Shown here one piece after another: positions 34,284-42,288 of a DNA stretch of 64,000 nt. Origin of the DNA: Lachnospiraceae bacterium 10-1 (GTDB lineage Bacteria; Bacillota; Clostridia; Lachnospirales; Lachnospiraceae); NCBI GenBank assembly GCA_000403495.2, contig KE159810.1, forward strand, positions 124,001 to 188,000, written 5' to 3'. Within the stretch, counting starts at the first letter, position 1, and each line of letters opens with the position of its first letter. The notes beneath the pieces were generated by a model. It saw nothing but the letters and a program-made list of their open reading frames with translations. It did not search any database and had not been told where the DNA came from. Both the position numbers and the translations under genes were made by a program.

Positions 34284-35921
34284 AGCAAAGCCAGGGGTTT
34301 CGTGTATAAAATCTTCAAAGCCGATTTTAAGCTTTATTTTCACATCATCATCTTTTACAATAACCTGATCAATCATGTAAAACAACAGCATTCGTTTTGT
34401 TTGTGTATCTGCGCTTTCAAAAGTTATTCCCAAATCTGGTTTCATTTCAAGAGAATTTTTCAATTTGTCATTATGATTTTCAGCCCTGGCCGCTTTGCTT
34501 CTCACTTCTTTTTCTCTTTCTTTTAATTTATCCACACAGTCCGCTTTTTCCTTTATCAATTCTGATAATTTTTCCGCGCTGAAGTAATACTCTCCCCTGA
34601 TTGCTTCCGGTATCTTTTCTTCTAAGGTTTTAAGGTCAAGGTTCAGATTCTGTATCTGTTTTTCAATTTGTTTCAGCTCCCTTTTAAATCCGGCTTTTTC
34701 CTGCTGTCGCATACCCTCTAAATCCTCAAAAAAATCAATTCCCTTCAACTGTTTTATACACGCTGCGGCCACCTGGAATACAATGCTTTCCAAATAATCC
34801 TGCCCGTAACTTTTGCGCTCCATGCATTGATTCGGACAGATGTATCTGCCTGTAAAGGAAACTTTCTTTTTGCCTGACTTGACCGTCCAGTGATTGCAAT
34901 AGCTGCCATTTTTTAATTTTTTACCACAGTATCCGCAATAGACAAGCCCCATAAGTGCAAGCTTTCCTCTGGTGGTAAAAGGCACCTTATATTGATCTTC
35001 ATATAATTTCAGGGACTGCTCCTTAGAGGTATTTAGCTTCCTGATCCGCTCTTCTCTTATTTCCTGCGCCTTTTCCCATGCTGACTTGGGAATAATAACC
35101 AATTCAGGAATCTGTTTTTCAGAATAAATCCATTCCCTGCGGTCCATTCGTCTTGTGCCTTCCGCCCCGCCTCTTTTATTGATGGCGTAAACTCCCATAT
35201 AAATGGGATTTTTTAAAATTCCGGCAATAGCAGCAGGTTTCCACTTACTGCCTGCAGCAGACAAAATCCCTTCATCATTCAGTGTTCTGGATATTTTTTC
35301 ATACCCCATTCCCTTTAAAATGGCAAGATCATATATTTTTTTAACTACCGCCGCATCTTTTTCCACAATTTCAAGTTTCTTTAACAGGCGTCCATGATTG
35401 TTTACCATGCCGGAGGGTACCAGCTTATATCCATAGGGCGCCCTGCCCCCCGGAAATTTTCCTGCCTTTACCATTTCCCTCCGGGCATCTTTCACACGCA
35501 TACTGGTTTTCCTGCTTTCACCTTCATTCTGCCAGAAGCGGATAAAATTCAGTAGTTTATCCGTATGCTCCCTTGTTTTTAACTGCCCGTCCTTTATCGT
35601 CCATACCTCTATTCCCAACTGGTTTAAGGCAGCTACATAAAAACTATATTCCTCCTGTCTGCCAATCCGGTCTGACATATAGGCCAGCAAAATATTAAAT
35701 TCCCCAGCCCTGGCATCTGCAAGGATCTTTTGTAAAACTTCTCTGTCCTCCACGCTGTTTTTATAGGCAGATACTGCTTTTTCAATGTATTCTTTGTCAA
35801 AAACCCAATCTGACTGCCTGGCGATATATTGCTCTGCTTCCGCCCGCTGAACAGGAATGTCTCCCTCATGAAGCTGCTGCTTTGAAGATACTCGAAGCAA
35901 TGTTCTGACTTTCTTACTCAT
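34263..35921 (-). CDS. Large serine recombinase
   Basis: Site-specific recombinase of 552 residues, in the class of phage and skin-element integrases. The N-terminal resolvase domain has the nucleophile Ser in LLRVSSKQQ (about residue 12) and the conserved SDRIGRQ segment around 84. The recombinase domain (GRAPYGYKLV to about 260) is followed by a zinc ribbon (YCGYCGKKL and YICPNQC, about 325-358), a coiled coil (about 405-480) and a C-terminal tail. It overlaps an 82-residue gene by eight bases. Its final codons and stop lie inside the host SpoIID gene beyond the attachment core, so excision would change its C-terminus. It is the likely enzyme for integration and excision of this element. 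Confidence 0.95.
   Translation of the reverse strand: MSKKVRTLLRVSSKQQLHEGDIPVQRAEAEQYIARQSDWVFDKEYIEKAVSAYKNSVEDREVLQKILADARAGEFNILLAYMSDRIGRQEEYSFYVAALNQLGIEVWTIKDGQLKTREHTDKLLNFIRFWQNEGESRKTSMRVKDARREMVKAGKFPGGRAPYGYKLVPSGMVNNHGRLLKKLEIVEKDAAVVKKIYDLAILKGMGYEKISRTLNDEGILSAAGSKWKPAAIAGILKNPIYMGVYAINKRGGAEGTRRMDRREWIYSEKQIPELVIIPKSAWEKAQEIREERIRKLNTSKEQSLKLYEDQYKVPFTTRGKLALMGLVYCGYCGKKLKNGSYCNHWTVKSGKKKVSFTGRYICPNQCMERKSYGQDYLESIVFQVAAACIKQLKGIDFFEDLEGMRQQEKAGFKRELKQIEKQIQNLNLDLKTLEEKIPEAIRGEYYFSAEKLSELIKEKADCVDKLKEREKEVRSKAARAENHNDKLKNSLEMKPDLGITFESADTQTKRMLLFYMIDQVIVKDDDVKIKLKIGFEDFIHETPGFAVPEQGL
34278..34283. other. Left attachment core of the intervening element
   Basis: CGGTAC at 34278-34283 is shared with 41571-41576. 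Flanking bases are GTTC on the left and AGC on the right here, versus GTTT and CAC at the other end. Left of this point the sequence is SpoIID gene; right of it is recombinase coding sequence. The recombinase frame runs through the core and takes its last codons and stop from the host gene. Confidence 0.72.
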
Positions 35922-36162
35922 GATTCATCTCATTTCCGCGCTGCTTTTGCCATTCCAGGTTTGTGGATGCAGCACTGTCTTCAGCCTGAGGCAGGGCTAT
36001 GCTGTTTTCTATTTTTTCCAGATACATTGCTTTCAGCCTGCCGGTTAACTCCTGACGGGCTTTTATGTCAGACTGCTCAGGAAATTCCACCGTAACCTTT
36101 ACAAATTTATCTTTATAAGAAATTGTGGAAATCCAGGTTTTGTATCCTGTTTCTGAAACCAT
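35914..36162 (-). CDS. Small protein coupled to the serine recombinase
   Basis: An 82-residue protein without a recognised family. The first half looks like a small beta-strand domain (YKTWISTISYKDKFVKVTVEF); the second half is helical and charged. The Shine-Dalgarno is AGGG before the ATG at 36162, and the 3' end overlaps the recombinase start by eight bases, so the two are translationally coupled. A gene in this position could encode an excision (directionality) factor, but that is inference from context only. Confidence 0.6.
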   Translation of the reverse strand: MVSETGYKTWISTISYKDKFVKVTVEFPEQSDIKARQELTGRLKAMYLEKIENSIALPQAEDSAASTNLEWQKQRGNEMNHE

Positions 36163-36214
36163 GTAGTTACCCTATTTTCCGCCTGCTTTTTACATATTTA
36201 TGTAATTTTGCTTT

Positions 36215-36244
36215 TTTGTATTCAAAAGCACTGACCAGATATTG
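36215..36244 (-). promoter_or_regulatory. Possible sporulation sigma-E-like promoter of the recombinase operon
   Basis: On minus, CAATATC (36238-36244) and AATACAAA (36215-36222) are 15 bases apart. These resemble sigma-E elements (KMATATT and CATACANT) at five or six positions each. It lies about 55 bases before the 82-residue gene. The match is imperfect in AT-rich DNA and is offered only because the element interrupts a sporulation-type gene. Confidence 0.22.
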
Positions 36245-36248
36245 GTCA

Positions 36249-36297
36249 TTGACACATAGGTAACTTGTTGCTATAATCAGATATGCAACAAGTTGCC
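36249..36297 (+). promoter_or_regulatory. Consensus promoter with MarR-type operator
   Basis: TTGACA (36249-36254), 17 bases, TATAAT (36272-36277): a perfect sigma-A promoter. A large inverted repeat brackets the -10: GGTAACTTGTTGC (36259-36271) and GCAACAAGTTGCC (36285-36297), 12 of 13 positions complementary, fills the spacer and the start region. This geometry fits steric autorepression by the MarR protein encoded immediately downstream. Confidence 0.85.
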
Positions 36298-36312
36298 TAT
36301 AGGAGAACTATT

Positions 36313-36837
36313 ATGAAACTGGAGGATTTGATTACACGGTTTTCAAGCACTACTAAAAATCAAAGAAAAGCTATTTTCAGTACATTATTTATTGCAGGAA
36401 ACAAATTGCAGACACTTTTTGATAACCATATTCCTGAAGTCTCACTCAAACAATTTATGTTATTGTCAGTTATCAGGCAGTCAAAAGAACCATTGACATT
36501 TACTCAATTAGGAAATTTGCTGGGCTGTTCAAGACAAAATATTAAAAAAATAGCTGATGTTCTGGCAAAAAAAGGTTTTATTAACATAAAGCAAAGTCCA
36601 AATGATACAAGAGCCATGTGTATCTGTCCTACGGAAAAAGCAAACGACTATTTTCAAAAGGACTTTTCAGAGCATCAGGCAGAATTGGAATATCTCTTTG
36701 AAGTTTACACAGACGAAGAGATAGAGATGCTTTTTGTTCTTTTGTCAAAACTATATGCAGGAATTGAAAATTTAGAAAAAAAGATTGACAGTGGAAAAAG
36801 GAGACTGAAATCAAATGAAAGCAATCGTAATTTATAA
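36313..36837 (+). CDS. MarR-family transcriptional regulator
   Basis: Winged-helix regulator of 174 residues. The recognition region reads PLTFTQLGNLLGCSRQNIKKIADVL (spanning about 60-85) followed by the wing KKGFINIKQSPNDTRAM with the conserved DxR. The ATG at 36313 follows AGGAG by eight bases; an in-frame ATG at 36283 falls inside the operator. The coding sequence is visibly more AT-rich than the genes outside the element, consistent with recent transfer. It overlaps the flavodoxin gene by 23 bases and probably represses both from the inverted repeat at 36259-36297. The ligand is unknown; oxidants or phenolic compounds are typical for the family. Confidence 0.92.
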   Translation: MKLEDLITRFSSTTKNQRKAIFSTLFIAGNKLQTLFDNHIPEVSLKQFMLLSVIRQSKEPLTFTQLGNLLGCSRQNIKKIADVLAKKGFINIKQSPNDTRAMCICPTEKANDYFQKDFSEHQAELEYLFEVYTDEEIEMLFVLLSKLYAGIENLEKKIDSGKRRLKSNESNRNL

Positions 36838-37336
36838 CTCACAAACAGGATTTACAAAACGTTATGCCCAGTGGATCGCAGAAGAAACAAAAGCTGAATG
36901 TCTTGAATTATCAGCAGCAAAAAAGAAAGATCTTTCTGCCTGCGAAGTGATTATTTTTGGAGGCTGGGCACGTGGAGGCAGCATCAGTAAAATTAACTGG
37001 TTTAAAAGCAATATGGATAAATGGACAGATAAAAAACTGATTGTATTTTGTGTTGGAGCAGGCCCAATAGATAATCCGGAAATTGAACCTGCCCTTAAAC
37101 AAAATTTCAGTGACACAGAACTGGAAAAAGTGAATTTATTTTACTGCCCGGGCGGCATAAATTATGAAAAAATGCCTGTTTCATCCAAACTTATGATGAA
37201 AATGTTTCTAAACATGCTTACAGCAAAAAAGAATAAAACGGACACAGAACTGGAAATGATAAAAATGCTTTCCACATCCTATGATATTTCGGACAAAAAG
37301 TACATTGAACCAATTTTACAGTGTTTGAAAAAATAA
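36815..37336 (+). CDS. Flavodoxin-domain protein
   Basis: FMN-binding flavodoxin-like protein of 173 residues. The phosphate-binding loop is YNSQTGFTKRYA near the N-terminus, and the 50s and 90s loops appear as FGGWARGGSIS and FCVGAGPIDNP. It resembles the HemG/flavodoxin-domain group rather than electron-carrier flavodoxins. It overlaps the MarR gene and shares its AT-rich composition, so the pair is one unit of cargo, probably a redox or stress response. Confidence 0.88.
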   Translation: MKAIVIYNSQTGFTKRYAQWIAEETKAECLELSAAKKKDLSACEVIIFGGWARGGSISKINWFKSNMDKWTDKKLIVFCVGAGPIDNPEIEPALKQNFSDTELEKVNLFYCPGGINYEKMPVSSKLMMKMFLNMLTAKKNKTDTELEMIKMLSTSYDISDKKYIEPILQCLKK

Positions 37337-37363
37337 ATGCACACAGCCGCCCTTTTTATCTGC

Positions 37364-38413
37364 TTATTCCTCCTCATACTGAGGTGTAGTCACACAGTCA
37401 ATTCCATCACTTTCAAATCCTGAAATGGTGGAACTTAAACTGAGATACTCAGCAAAGCTGGTATCATAAGCGCCGCTGACAATTCCTGCATTTACCAGAT
37501 CTGTCTGGTTTGCCGCAGAAAAATCTACACCAAAGGTGGTAAATACCATTCCATCTTCCACAAGGACGCTGCCATAAATACCGGACAGCATATCACAGCG
37601 CTGCTCCTGCTCTAATTTAAATTGTTCCACTAAGGAAAGATCCACTAAAGATTCATCAATCCCCTCTTTTTTCAAAAAGCTGATAATGGTATCTCCAACA
37701 GCTGCTATATCATAGCGCAGACTATAACCTTCTTCCTCATATGTACACACCGTCATGGTCACGTCTGCATAATCGTAAAATCCGCCGGTTAAAACATTTA
37801 AAAATTCCAGATCAGGGTAACCTCTGTGCTGTAAATAATAGCCTCCGTTTTTAGCTGCATAGTCCGCCTTTGCTTCTTCCTCTTCACCCATCTGTGCAGA
37901 ACTGATGCCCTGTTCCATCCAGCCTCCCACATTTGTGTAAACATCTCCGCCTTCTTTTGCCTGCTTCTCTAATGCATCAAGCATAGCCTCATAAATTGAA
38001 CTGCCATAATCTCTTGTCTTAACCTTAATATAAATCATGCCATGGAGGTTTTCCACTTCCTCCCCAATGGTAAATTCCATGTCAGACTGCTGGCTGCAAA
38101 AAAGCTGATAAGCCTTATCCATTTCAGGAATGCTTTCCCCTTCCATTGCAGCAAACACATGAAGTAGTTCGTTTCCTTCCTCCAGATAAGAGGCAAAGCT
38201 TTCAAAATCTCCTGTCTGTAAGGCTGTAAGACTGTTCTCCGCTGCCTCTGCAATACTTTTTGCTTTTGGCTGTTTTCCTCCTAAATTTAACCCATCACAA
38301 CCGGCAAGACTGAAAATAAGTGTCAAAATCAGTGCCAGGGATAAAGTAAAACGTATTCCTTTCCCATGTCCCTTATGTTTTTGTTCTGAATCATTTCTCA
38401 TATTAATAATCAT
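37364..38413 (-). CDS. Predicted lipoprotein, unknown function
   Basis: A 349-residue lipoprotein: after a basic N-terminus a hydrophobic signal ends in FSLAGC (Cys about 39). The mature part alternates helical and beta segments (AENSLTALQTGDFESFASYL, then acidic TM-free domain to the end) and resembles the broad class of Firmicute lipoproteins with NTF2-like or DUF5105-like repeats, but no family is claimed. The start is uncertain: AAAGGAG nearly touches the ATG at 38413 and lies 13 bases before the one at 38401. It faces convergently to the flavodoxin gene and follows the glycosidase-like gene by 37 bases. Confidence 0.78.
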   Translation of the reverse strand: MIINMRNDSEQKHKGHGKGIRFTLSLALILTLIFSLAGCDGLNLGGKQPKAKSIAEAAENSLTALQTGDFESFASYLEEGNELLHVFAAMEGESIPEMDKAYQLFCSQQSDMEFTIGEEVENLHGMIYIKVKTRDYGSSIYEAMLDALEKQAKEGGDVYTNVGGWMEQGISSAQMGEEEEAKADYAAKNGGYYLQHRGYPDLEFLNVLTGGFYDYADVTMTVCTYEEEGYSLRYDIAAVGDTIISFLKKEGIDESLVDLSLVEQFKLEQEQRCDMLSGIYGSVLVEDGMVFTTFGVDFSAANQTDLVNAGIVSGAYDTSFAEYLSLSSTISGFESDGIDCVTTPQYEEE

Positions 38414-38450
38414 GCTCCTTTCAAAGTCCAGACTCCTAAAAAATTTAAGC

Positions 38451-40103
38451 CTACTGTACGACTCCTGTTCCGCCTCTTGTCCATATAATATTCTGGCTGA
38501 TCATCTGGTCAATATCCATGCCAATGATCTCAGAAGCCCTTGCTTTAGCGGCAGCTTCATTTGCTGTTCCCAGGCTTTTATATATCTCATAAGCAGGCTT
38601 TCTATTTCCATTTACGTCATACAGGCCAAGGGCCAAATGACTTTCCATCTCATGTGCGTCATCGGTTTGGCGGAACAGCATAAATGCATCCACATCCGGA
38701 AGAGACGCTGCCTTTAAATAACCATAGGCAATGGATGCTTCCTGCGCCTCACTTCCAAAAGAAGAAGTATAACCGATTTCTGCAAGAGAAATGCTTCTCA
38801 CCTCCCCGTTTGGATTTAAAAAATGGCTCTGATGCATATAGTTAATCAAAAGGTCAATATTCTGCATAGTAATATAGGGGGTGGAAAGATTATTTTTCAC
38901 CCACACTGCCGGCCCATTCCATGCGTAAGGATCATATAAGGGAGAATTATAGGGATGATAAGAAAGTCCCCAGTCAATATTTCCCTCCCGGTTTATGTAA
39001 TAATTAAATTGATCCAGATACCCCCTGGCAAGAAAGCTTCCGGGATTTGAAAGTCTGTTCCATTCCTGATCAATGGAATTATAAATACGGGCATTGGCAT
39101 TTTTGCTTTTTATCTCATTATATAGGATACGAAAAGCCTTTACATAAATATTCACATTTAAATCCAGCGAAGTAGAATTGGTATGCCACCAGGAAGTACG
39201 TGCATTTACTTCATTTCCCACAATCCAGTTATCCACCTGTCCGCAGCCTGCCGCTCCGGAATAACGCTGTCCCAAAAATGCCCCAATCGCCTTCAAATGC
39301 TCCGTTCCTGATGCATCTGCCACATTGATGGCATACCCTGGACAGTCGCCGCCTACTGCCAGCGGATGAATCAAATCCTGGGCATAGGGGCTTTTTCCTC
39401 CATTTAAAAGCACCAGTGTAACCTGCATTCCATAATTGTTAAAGCTTCTGATCGTAGAATCATATTTTGAAATCATATCACCATTAAAGTAATAAGTCCG
39501 TCCATTGTAATCAAAAGGAACCGCACCGGGAACTGACGCATCCGCACAAATCTCCCCGATATCCATATTGTATACAATCTGCTGAATTCCAAGATCCTGC
39601 AGCTCTCCATTAGAAACCCTGGTCACATCCGGCAAAATGCCCTTGATTCCTCTGTCCTGACGTGCAGAAGTATATGCTGCAATTGCCTCGGGATTGGTAA
39701 TATAATGTTCATCGCTTACCTGAACCATCTGTCCGTTCCGCTTAACTGCAATCAGGAATTTACGGCTTAAATTTGACTGATCCGTATTGTAATTTAGGGG
39801 AAAGCTTAAGGAAACAGAGGTTCCTGCTTTAGCAGAAGCTACAATATTTCCCACCGTGCCATCCTGAAAAACCTCATCAGCATAAACATAGAATTTTCCG
39901 TCATCACTTGAAGGAATTCCAGAGGATTTAAGCTGACAAACCACATCATTTCCTGAAATCACACAGGAACTGATTGAAACAGGCCTGCCTGCCGCCTCCA
40001 CACAGTCCGGATTGTCACCAACCACAGGGCCGGCACACACTGCTGATACCACAATAACTACTGCTGCCATAATTGCTGCAATGATTCTTCCTGCTCTACT
40101 CAT
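38451..40103 (-). CDS. Secreted glycosidase-like protein (DUF5722-type)
   Basis: Secreted protein of 550 residues with a signal peptide (hydrophobic stretch about 5-28). An N-terminal beta domain (about 40-140) leads to a TIM-barrel-like region. Motifs IVGNEVN (about 300), LSYHPYN (about 385) and SLAEIGYTS (about 445) look like the acid/base Glu, substrate His-Pro and nucleophile Glu of clan-A glycosidases. From memory it belongs to DUF5722, a family of glycosidase-like proteins without known substrate. The ATG at 40103 is preferred since GGTGGG lies nine bases before it. It sits inside the intervening element; a role in wall or exopolysaccharide metabolism is inference. Confidence 0.8.
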   Translation of the reverse strand: MSRAGRIIAAIMAAVVIVVSAVCAGPVVGDNPDCVEAAGRPVSISSCVISGNDVVCQLKSSGIPSSDDGKFYVYADEVFQDGTVGNIVASAKAGTSVSLSFPLNYNTDQSNLSRKFLIAVKRNGQMVQVSDEHYITNPEAIAAYTSARQDRGIKGILPDVTRVSNGELQDLGIQQIVYNMDIGEICADASVPGAVPFDYNGRTYYFNGDMISKYDSTIRSFNNYGMQVTLVLLNGGKSPYAQDLIHPLAVGGDCPGYAINVADASGTEHLKAIGAFLGQRYSGAAGCGQVDNWIVGNEVNARTSWWHTNSTSLDLNVNIYVKAFRILYNEIKSKNANARIYNSIDQEWNRLSNPGSFLARGYLDQFNYYINREGNIDWGLSYHPYNSPLYDPYAWNGPAVWVKNNLSTPYITMQNIDLLINYMHQSHFLNPNGEVRSISLAEIGYTSSFGSEAQEASIAYGYLKAASLPDVDAFMLFRQTDDAHEMESHLALGLYDVNGNRKPAYEIYKSLGTANEAAAKARASEIIGMDIDQMISQNIIWTRGGTGVVQ

Positions 40104-40147
40104 AATTACCATCCCACCATTTTTCTTATGTTTTTGAAACTACAGCC

Positions 40148-40189
40148 AAAAAGTCATGGGATTCATAGAAATATGAACCCTCATGACTT
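40148..40189 (-). terminator. Rho-independent terminator after the SPFH/RHH operon
   Basis: On minus the stem arms are at 40172-40189 and 40151-40167, paired over about 17 positions with one bulge and one G-T pair, around a four-base loop, followed by a run of five Ts (40148-40152). It lies 50 bases after the ribbon-helix-helix gene's stop and separates it from the glycosidase-like gene. Confidence 0.75.
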
Positions 40190-40239
40190 AAGGTTTTTAG
40201 TTACATCATTTATTATATATGAAACACACCGGAATGTCA

Positions 40240-40443
40240 CTATTTTATATTAAGCTCCAGCGGAATATCCAGTTCATGAGGAACCGGCGCCCCGTTCTTT
40301 TTCCTCTGACGGACACATTCTGTCAGCAGATATTCTATTTGACCATTTACAGATCGAAAGTCATCCTCAGCCCAGGCTGCAATGGCATCATATAATTTTG
40401 CCGACAAACGTAAAGGAACCTGTTTTTTACTGTTATCAGCCAT
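40240..40443 (-). CDS. Arc-like ribbon-helix-helix protein
   Basis: Small DNA-binding-type protein of 67 residues. The strand [18 protein letters not shown] followed by [19 protein letters not shown] is the ribbon-helix-helix pattern of Arc/MetJ repressors. Its ATG overlaps the last base of the SPFH stop codon (TAATG), so it is translationally coupled. It may bind the repeated TGATATCA boxes at the operon's promoter (41511-41539), by inference. Confidence 0.82.
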   Translation of the reverse strand: MADNSKKQVPLRLSAKLYDAIAAWAEDDFRSVNGQIEYLLTECVRQRKKNGAPVPHELDIPLELNIK

Positions 40444-41480
40444 TAGTAAAGTGATCCTGAATTTACAATAGGCTGGGCATCCCTATTTCCGCAAAGTACT
40501 ACTAAAAGGTTAGATACCATAGCCGCTTTTCTCTCCTCATCAAGAGAAACCACTTCTTTTTCAGAAAGACGATCCAGCGCCATCTCCACCATTCCCACTG
40601 CTCCGTCAACAATCATCTTTCTGGCATCAATAATTGCAGACGCCTGCTGTCTTTGCAGCATAACTGCTGCAATCTCCGGTGCATAAGCAAGATAAGTAAT
40701 TCTTGCCTCAATCACTTCAATTCCTGCATCTAAAACCTTACTTTGAATTTCCTTGCGGATACGGTTGGCAACCATTTCACTGGAACCTCTAAGGCTTCCC
40801 TCATCAGCCACTCCATCTCCGGTAGTATCCACATTTTCCGCTATATCATAAGGATAAATCCGAACAATATTTCGAAGCGCACTGTCGCACTGTAAGGACA
40901 AATATTCCTTATAATTATCCACGTTAAATACTGCTTTTGCCGTATCGGTTACTCTCCACATAACAGCAATTCCAATTTCCACAGGATTTCCCAGGCAGTC
41001 ATTAACCTTCTGCCTGCTGTTATTTAACGTCATTATTTTCAGGGACACCTTTTTACTTGTACCGGAAGCTAATTCCGCAGTTGCTGCTGAAGCAGATACC
41101 TGCAAAAGCTTTCCCGCATTGCTTTCCACATCACCGCTCTGGTTTAATTTCGTACCGGCTGCCGGATTTACACTGGCGCAAAAAGGATTCACATAATAAA
41201 ATCCTTCTTCCTTTAAAGTACCTATATATTTTCCAAACAAAGTTAAAACCAACGCCTCCTGGGGCTTTAATACTTTAAGTCCGCAAAAGAAAACCCAGCC
41301 AAATGCTGTGTAAAGGATTCCCAGCACTAATGCTATGATGCCAGGCGCAAATCCGTCTCCATGACCATCCAGCAAAACAGCTCCCAATACAATTGCTCCT
41401 ATGCCAGATGCATATAACAATATAAAAAGGAGCAGCATTCCCATTCCGTTTTTATTTTTTTGTAATATTTTTTCTTCCAT
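40443..41480 (-). CDS. SPFH/Band-7 domain membrane protein
   Basis: Stomatin/prohibitin-family protein, 345 residues. Two N-terminal hydrophobic helices (about 12-35 and 40-65) anchor it. The SPFH domain follows ([21 protein letters not shown], then [22 protein letters not shown], then [22 protein letters not shown]), ending in a helical oligomerisation segment. The family organises membrane microdomains or quality control; the specific role is unknown. It is the first gene after the right end of the intervening element and is coupled to the ribbon-helix-helix gene. Confidence 0.9.
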   Translation of the reverse strand: MEEKILQKNKNGMGMLLLFILLYASGIGAIVLGAVLLDGHGDGFAPGIIALVLGILYTAFGWVFFCGLKVLKPQEALVLTLFGKYIGTLKEEGFYYVNPFCASVNPAAGTKLNQSGDVESNAGKLLQVSASAATAELASGTSKKVSLKIMTLNNSRQKVNDCLGNPVEIGIAVMWRVTDTAKAVFNVDNYKEYLSLQCDSALRNIVRIYPYDIAENVDTTGDGVADEGSLRGSSEMVANRIRKEIQSKVLDAGIEVIEARITYLAYAPEIAAVMLQRQQASAIIDARKMIVDGAVGMVEMALDRLSEKEVVSLDEERKAAMVSNLLVVLCGNRDAQPIVNSGSLY

Positions 41481-41510
41481 TTCCTTTTCCTCCGTTGTTT
41501 TGATATTTTA

Positions 41511-41539
41511 AAGATATCATTTTGATATCATTTTGTCAA
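41511..41539 (-). promoter_or_regulatory. Promoter with repeated TGATATCA boxes for the SPFH/RHH operon
   Basis: On minus, TTGACA (41534-41539), 17 bases, TATCTT (41511-41516). The spacer carries a perfect TGATATCA palindrome (41523-41530) and a second copy, differing in one base, running into the -10 (41512-41519). Arc-like proteins bind such tandem short boxes, so autoregulation is plausible. The promoter is only about 35 bases inside the right end of the element. Confidence 0.6.
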
Positions 41540-42259
41540 TTCATATTTTATACTTCTTTTGCGGTGGTTTCGGTACCACTCCGTATATACCCTGTTTAAA
41601 GTAAATGACATAATCACCAGTGTATTTGCATAAATTGCGCTTTCCGGCCAGGTTGCATAAATTTCCGAGGAAACAACGTTTTTAATATAATCTCTGTATT
41701 TCACATAATAATTTGGGGCAGTGGAATCTCCGGGCGATCCATCATGAACAACCACATATTCAGGTATCACAACTCTGCTAAGTACAATTTCTCCGCTTTC
41801 ATCCACAGGCTTAATTTCGTCCTCCGGAATTTTAGGGGGATATTCTCCATATAAAGTATGATCCGGTATTACAATAGTATCTTCCTGCTGCGTGGCAACT
41901 TCAAGCGGATTTAAACGAATAGGCTGAACTGCCGTAACATCCGGCAGTATTTCCGTTCCGGAAACCAGTACCGGCTCATAACCGGGGGCCTCCACCTGTA
42001 TGTTATATTCCGAATAAGGCTGCTGTTCCACAGGAGTCAGGCTGTATTCTATGGGAGGCGCAGGAAGATCAATTGTTGCGCTTTGGCCGGAAGAGTTCGT
42101 GATCAGCTTTTCTATGGTCACATCCGGCACTCCCTTATAAGATATGGTTATTGTTGCATCCTGTATTGGAATCAGCCCCAATGATGAAGTTACATTGATC
42201 TGCAACTTTCCCATACCGGCGTTATCCGTCTGCGCACTGTGCAAACTATGATCAGGCAT
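41528..42259 (-). pseudogene. N-terminal half of the split SpoIID/peptidoglycan-binding gene
   Basis: The first 230 codons of the gene whose C-terminal half is at 33701-34283. It begins MPDHSLHSAQ with AGAGG seven bases upstream. A carboxypeptidase-regulatory-like beta domain (about 18-118) is followed by a linker and the first half of a SpoIID domain (YVKYRDYIKNVVSSEIYATW, PESAIYANTLVIMSFTLNRVY). Homology ends at TEWYR230 in the CGGTAC core (41571-41576); the reading then runs 14 codons into the element to a stop at 41528. In SpoIID proteins the next residues should be the ones encoded at 34276 and below. SpoIID proteins are peptidoglycan lytic transglycosylases needed for engulfment in sporulation. 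Confidence 0.88.
41571..41576. other. Right attachment core of the intervening element
   Basis: Second copy of CGGTAC, in the codons for TGG-TAC-CGA (Trp-Tyr-Arg) of the N-terminal half. The left copy falls in the same codon phase (TAC-CGG), so recombination between the two cores joins the halves in frame. Both are preceded on plus by GTT plus one variable pyrimidine. Confidence 0.72.
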
Positions 42260-42288
42260 AAAAATACCTCTGCAAATATACTTATCAG

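Larger units (their letters stand above)
34278..41576. mobile_element. 7.3-kb serine-recombinase element interrupting a SpoIID-like gene
   Basis: The stretch between the two halves of the SpoIID/peptidoglycan-binding gene, bounded by CGGTAC at each end (distance 7293 bases). The recombinase gene lies against the left junction, as expected for serine-integrase elements. Cargo reading right to left: SPFH protein and ribbon-helix-helix protein, a glycosidase-like secreted protein, a lipoprotein, flavodoxin and MarR (opposite strand), and a small protein overlapping the recombinase. There are no capsid, replication or conjugation genes. Gene order and strand of the split halves fit a simple insertion, and precise excision would restore the frame. 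This is the same logic as the skin element in sigK, though developmental excision has not been shown from sequence. Confidence 0.82.

Noticed and set aside
33701-34318. A free-standing 205-residue gene starting at 34318
   Set aside because: Its first dozen codons are recombinase-gene DNA read in another frame. Homology starts only at the junction, so it is the 3' half of a split gene.
36163-36312. Small non-coding RNA between the recombinase operon and MarR
   Set aside because: The dyad there is fully explained as a MarR operator around a perfect promoter.
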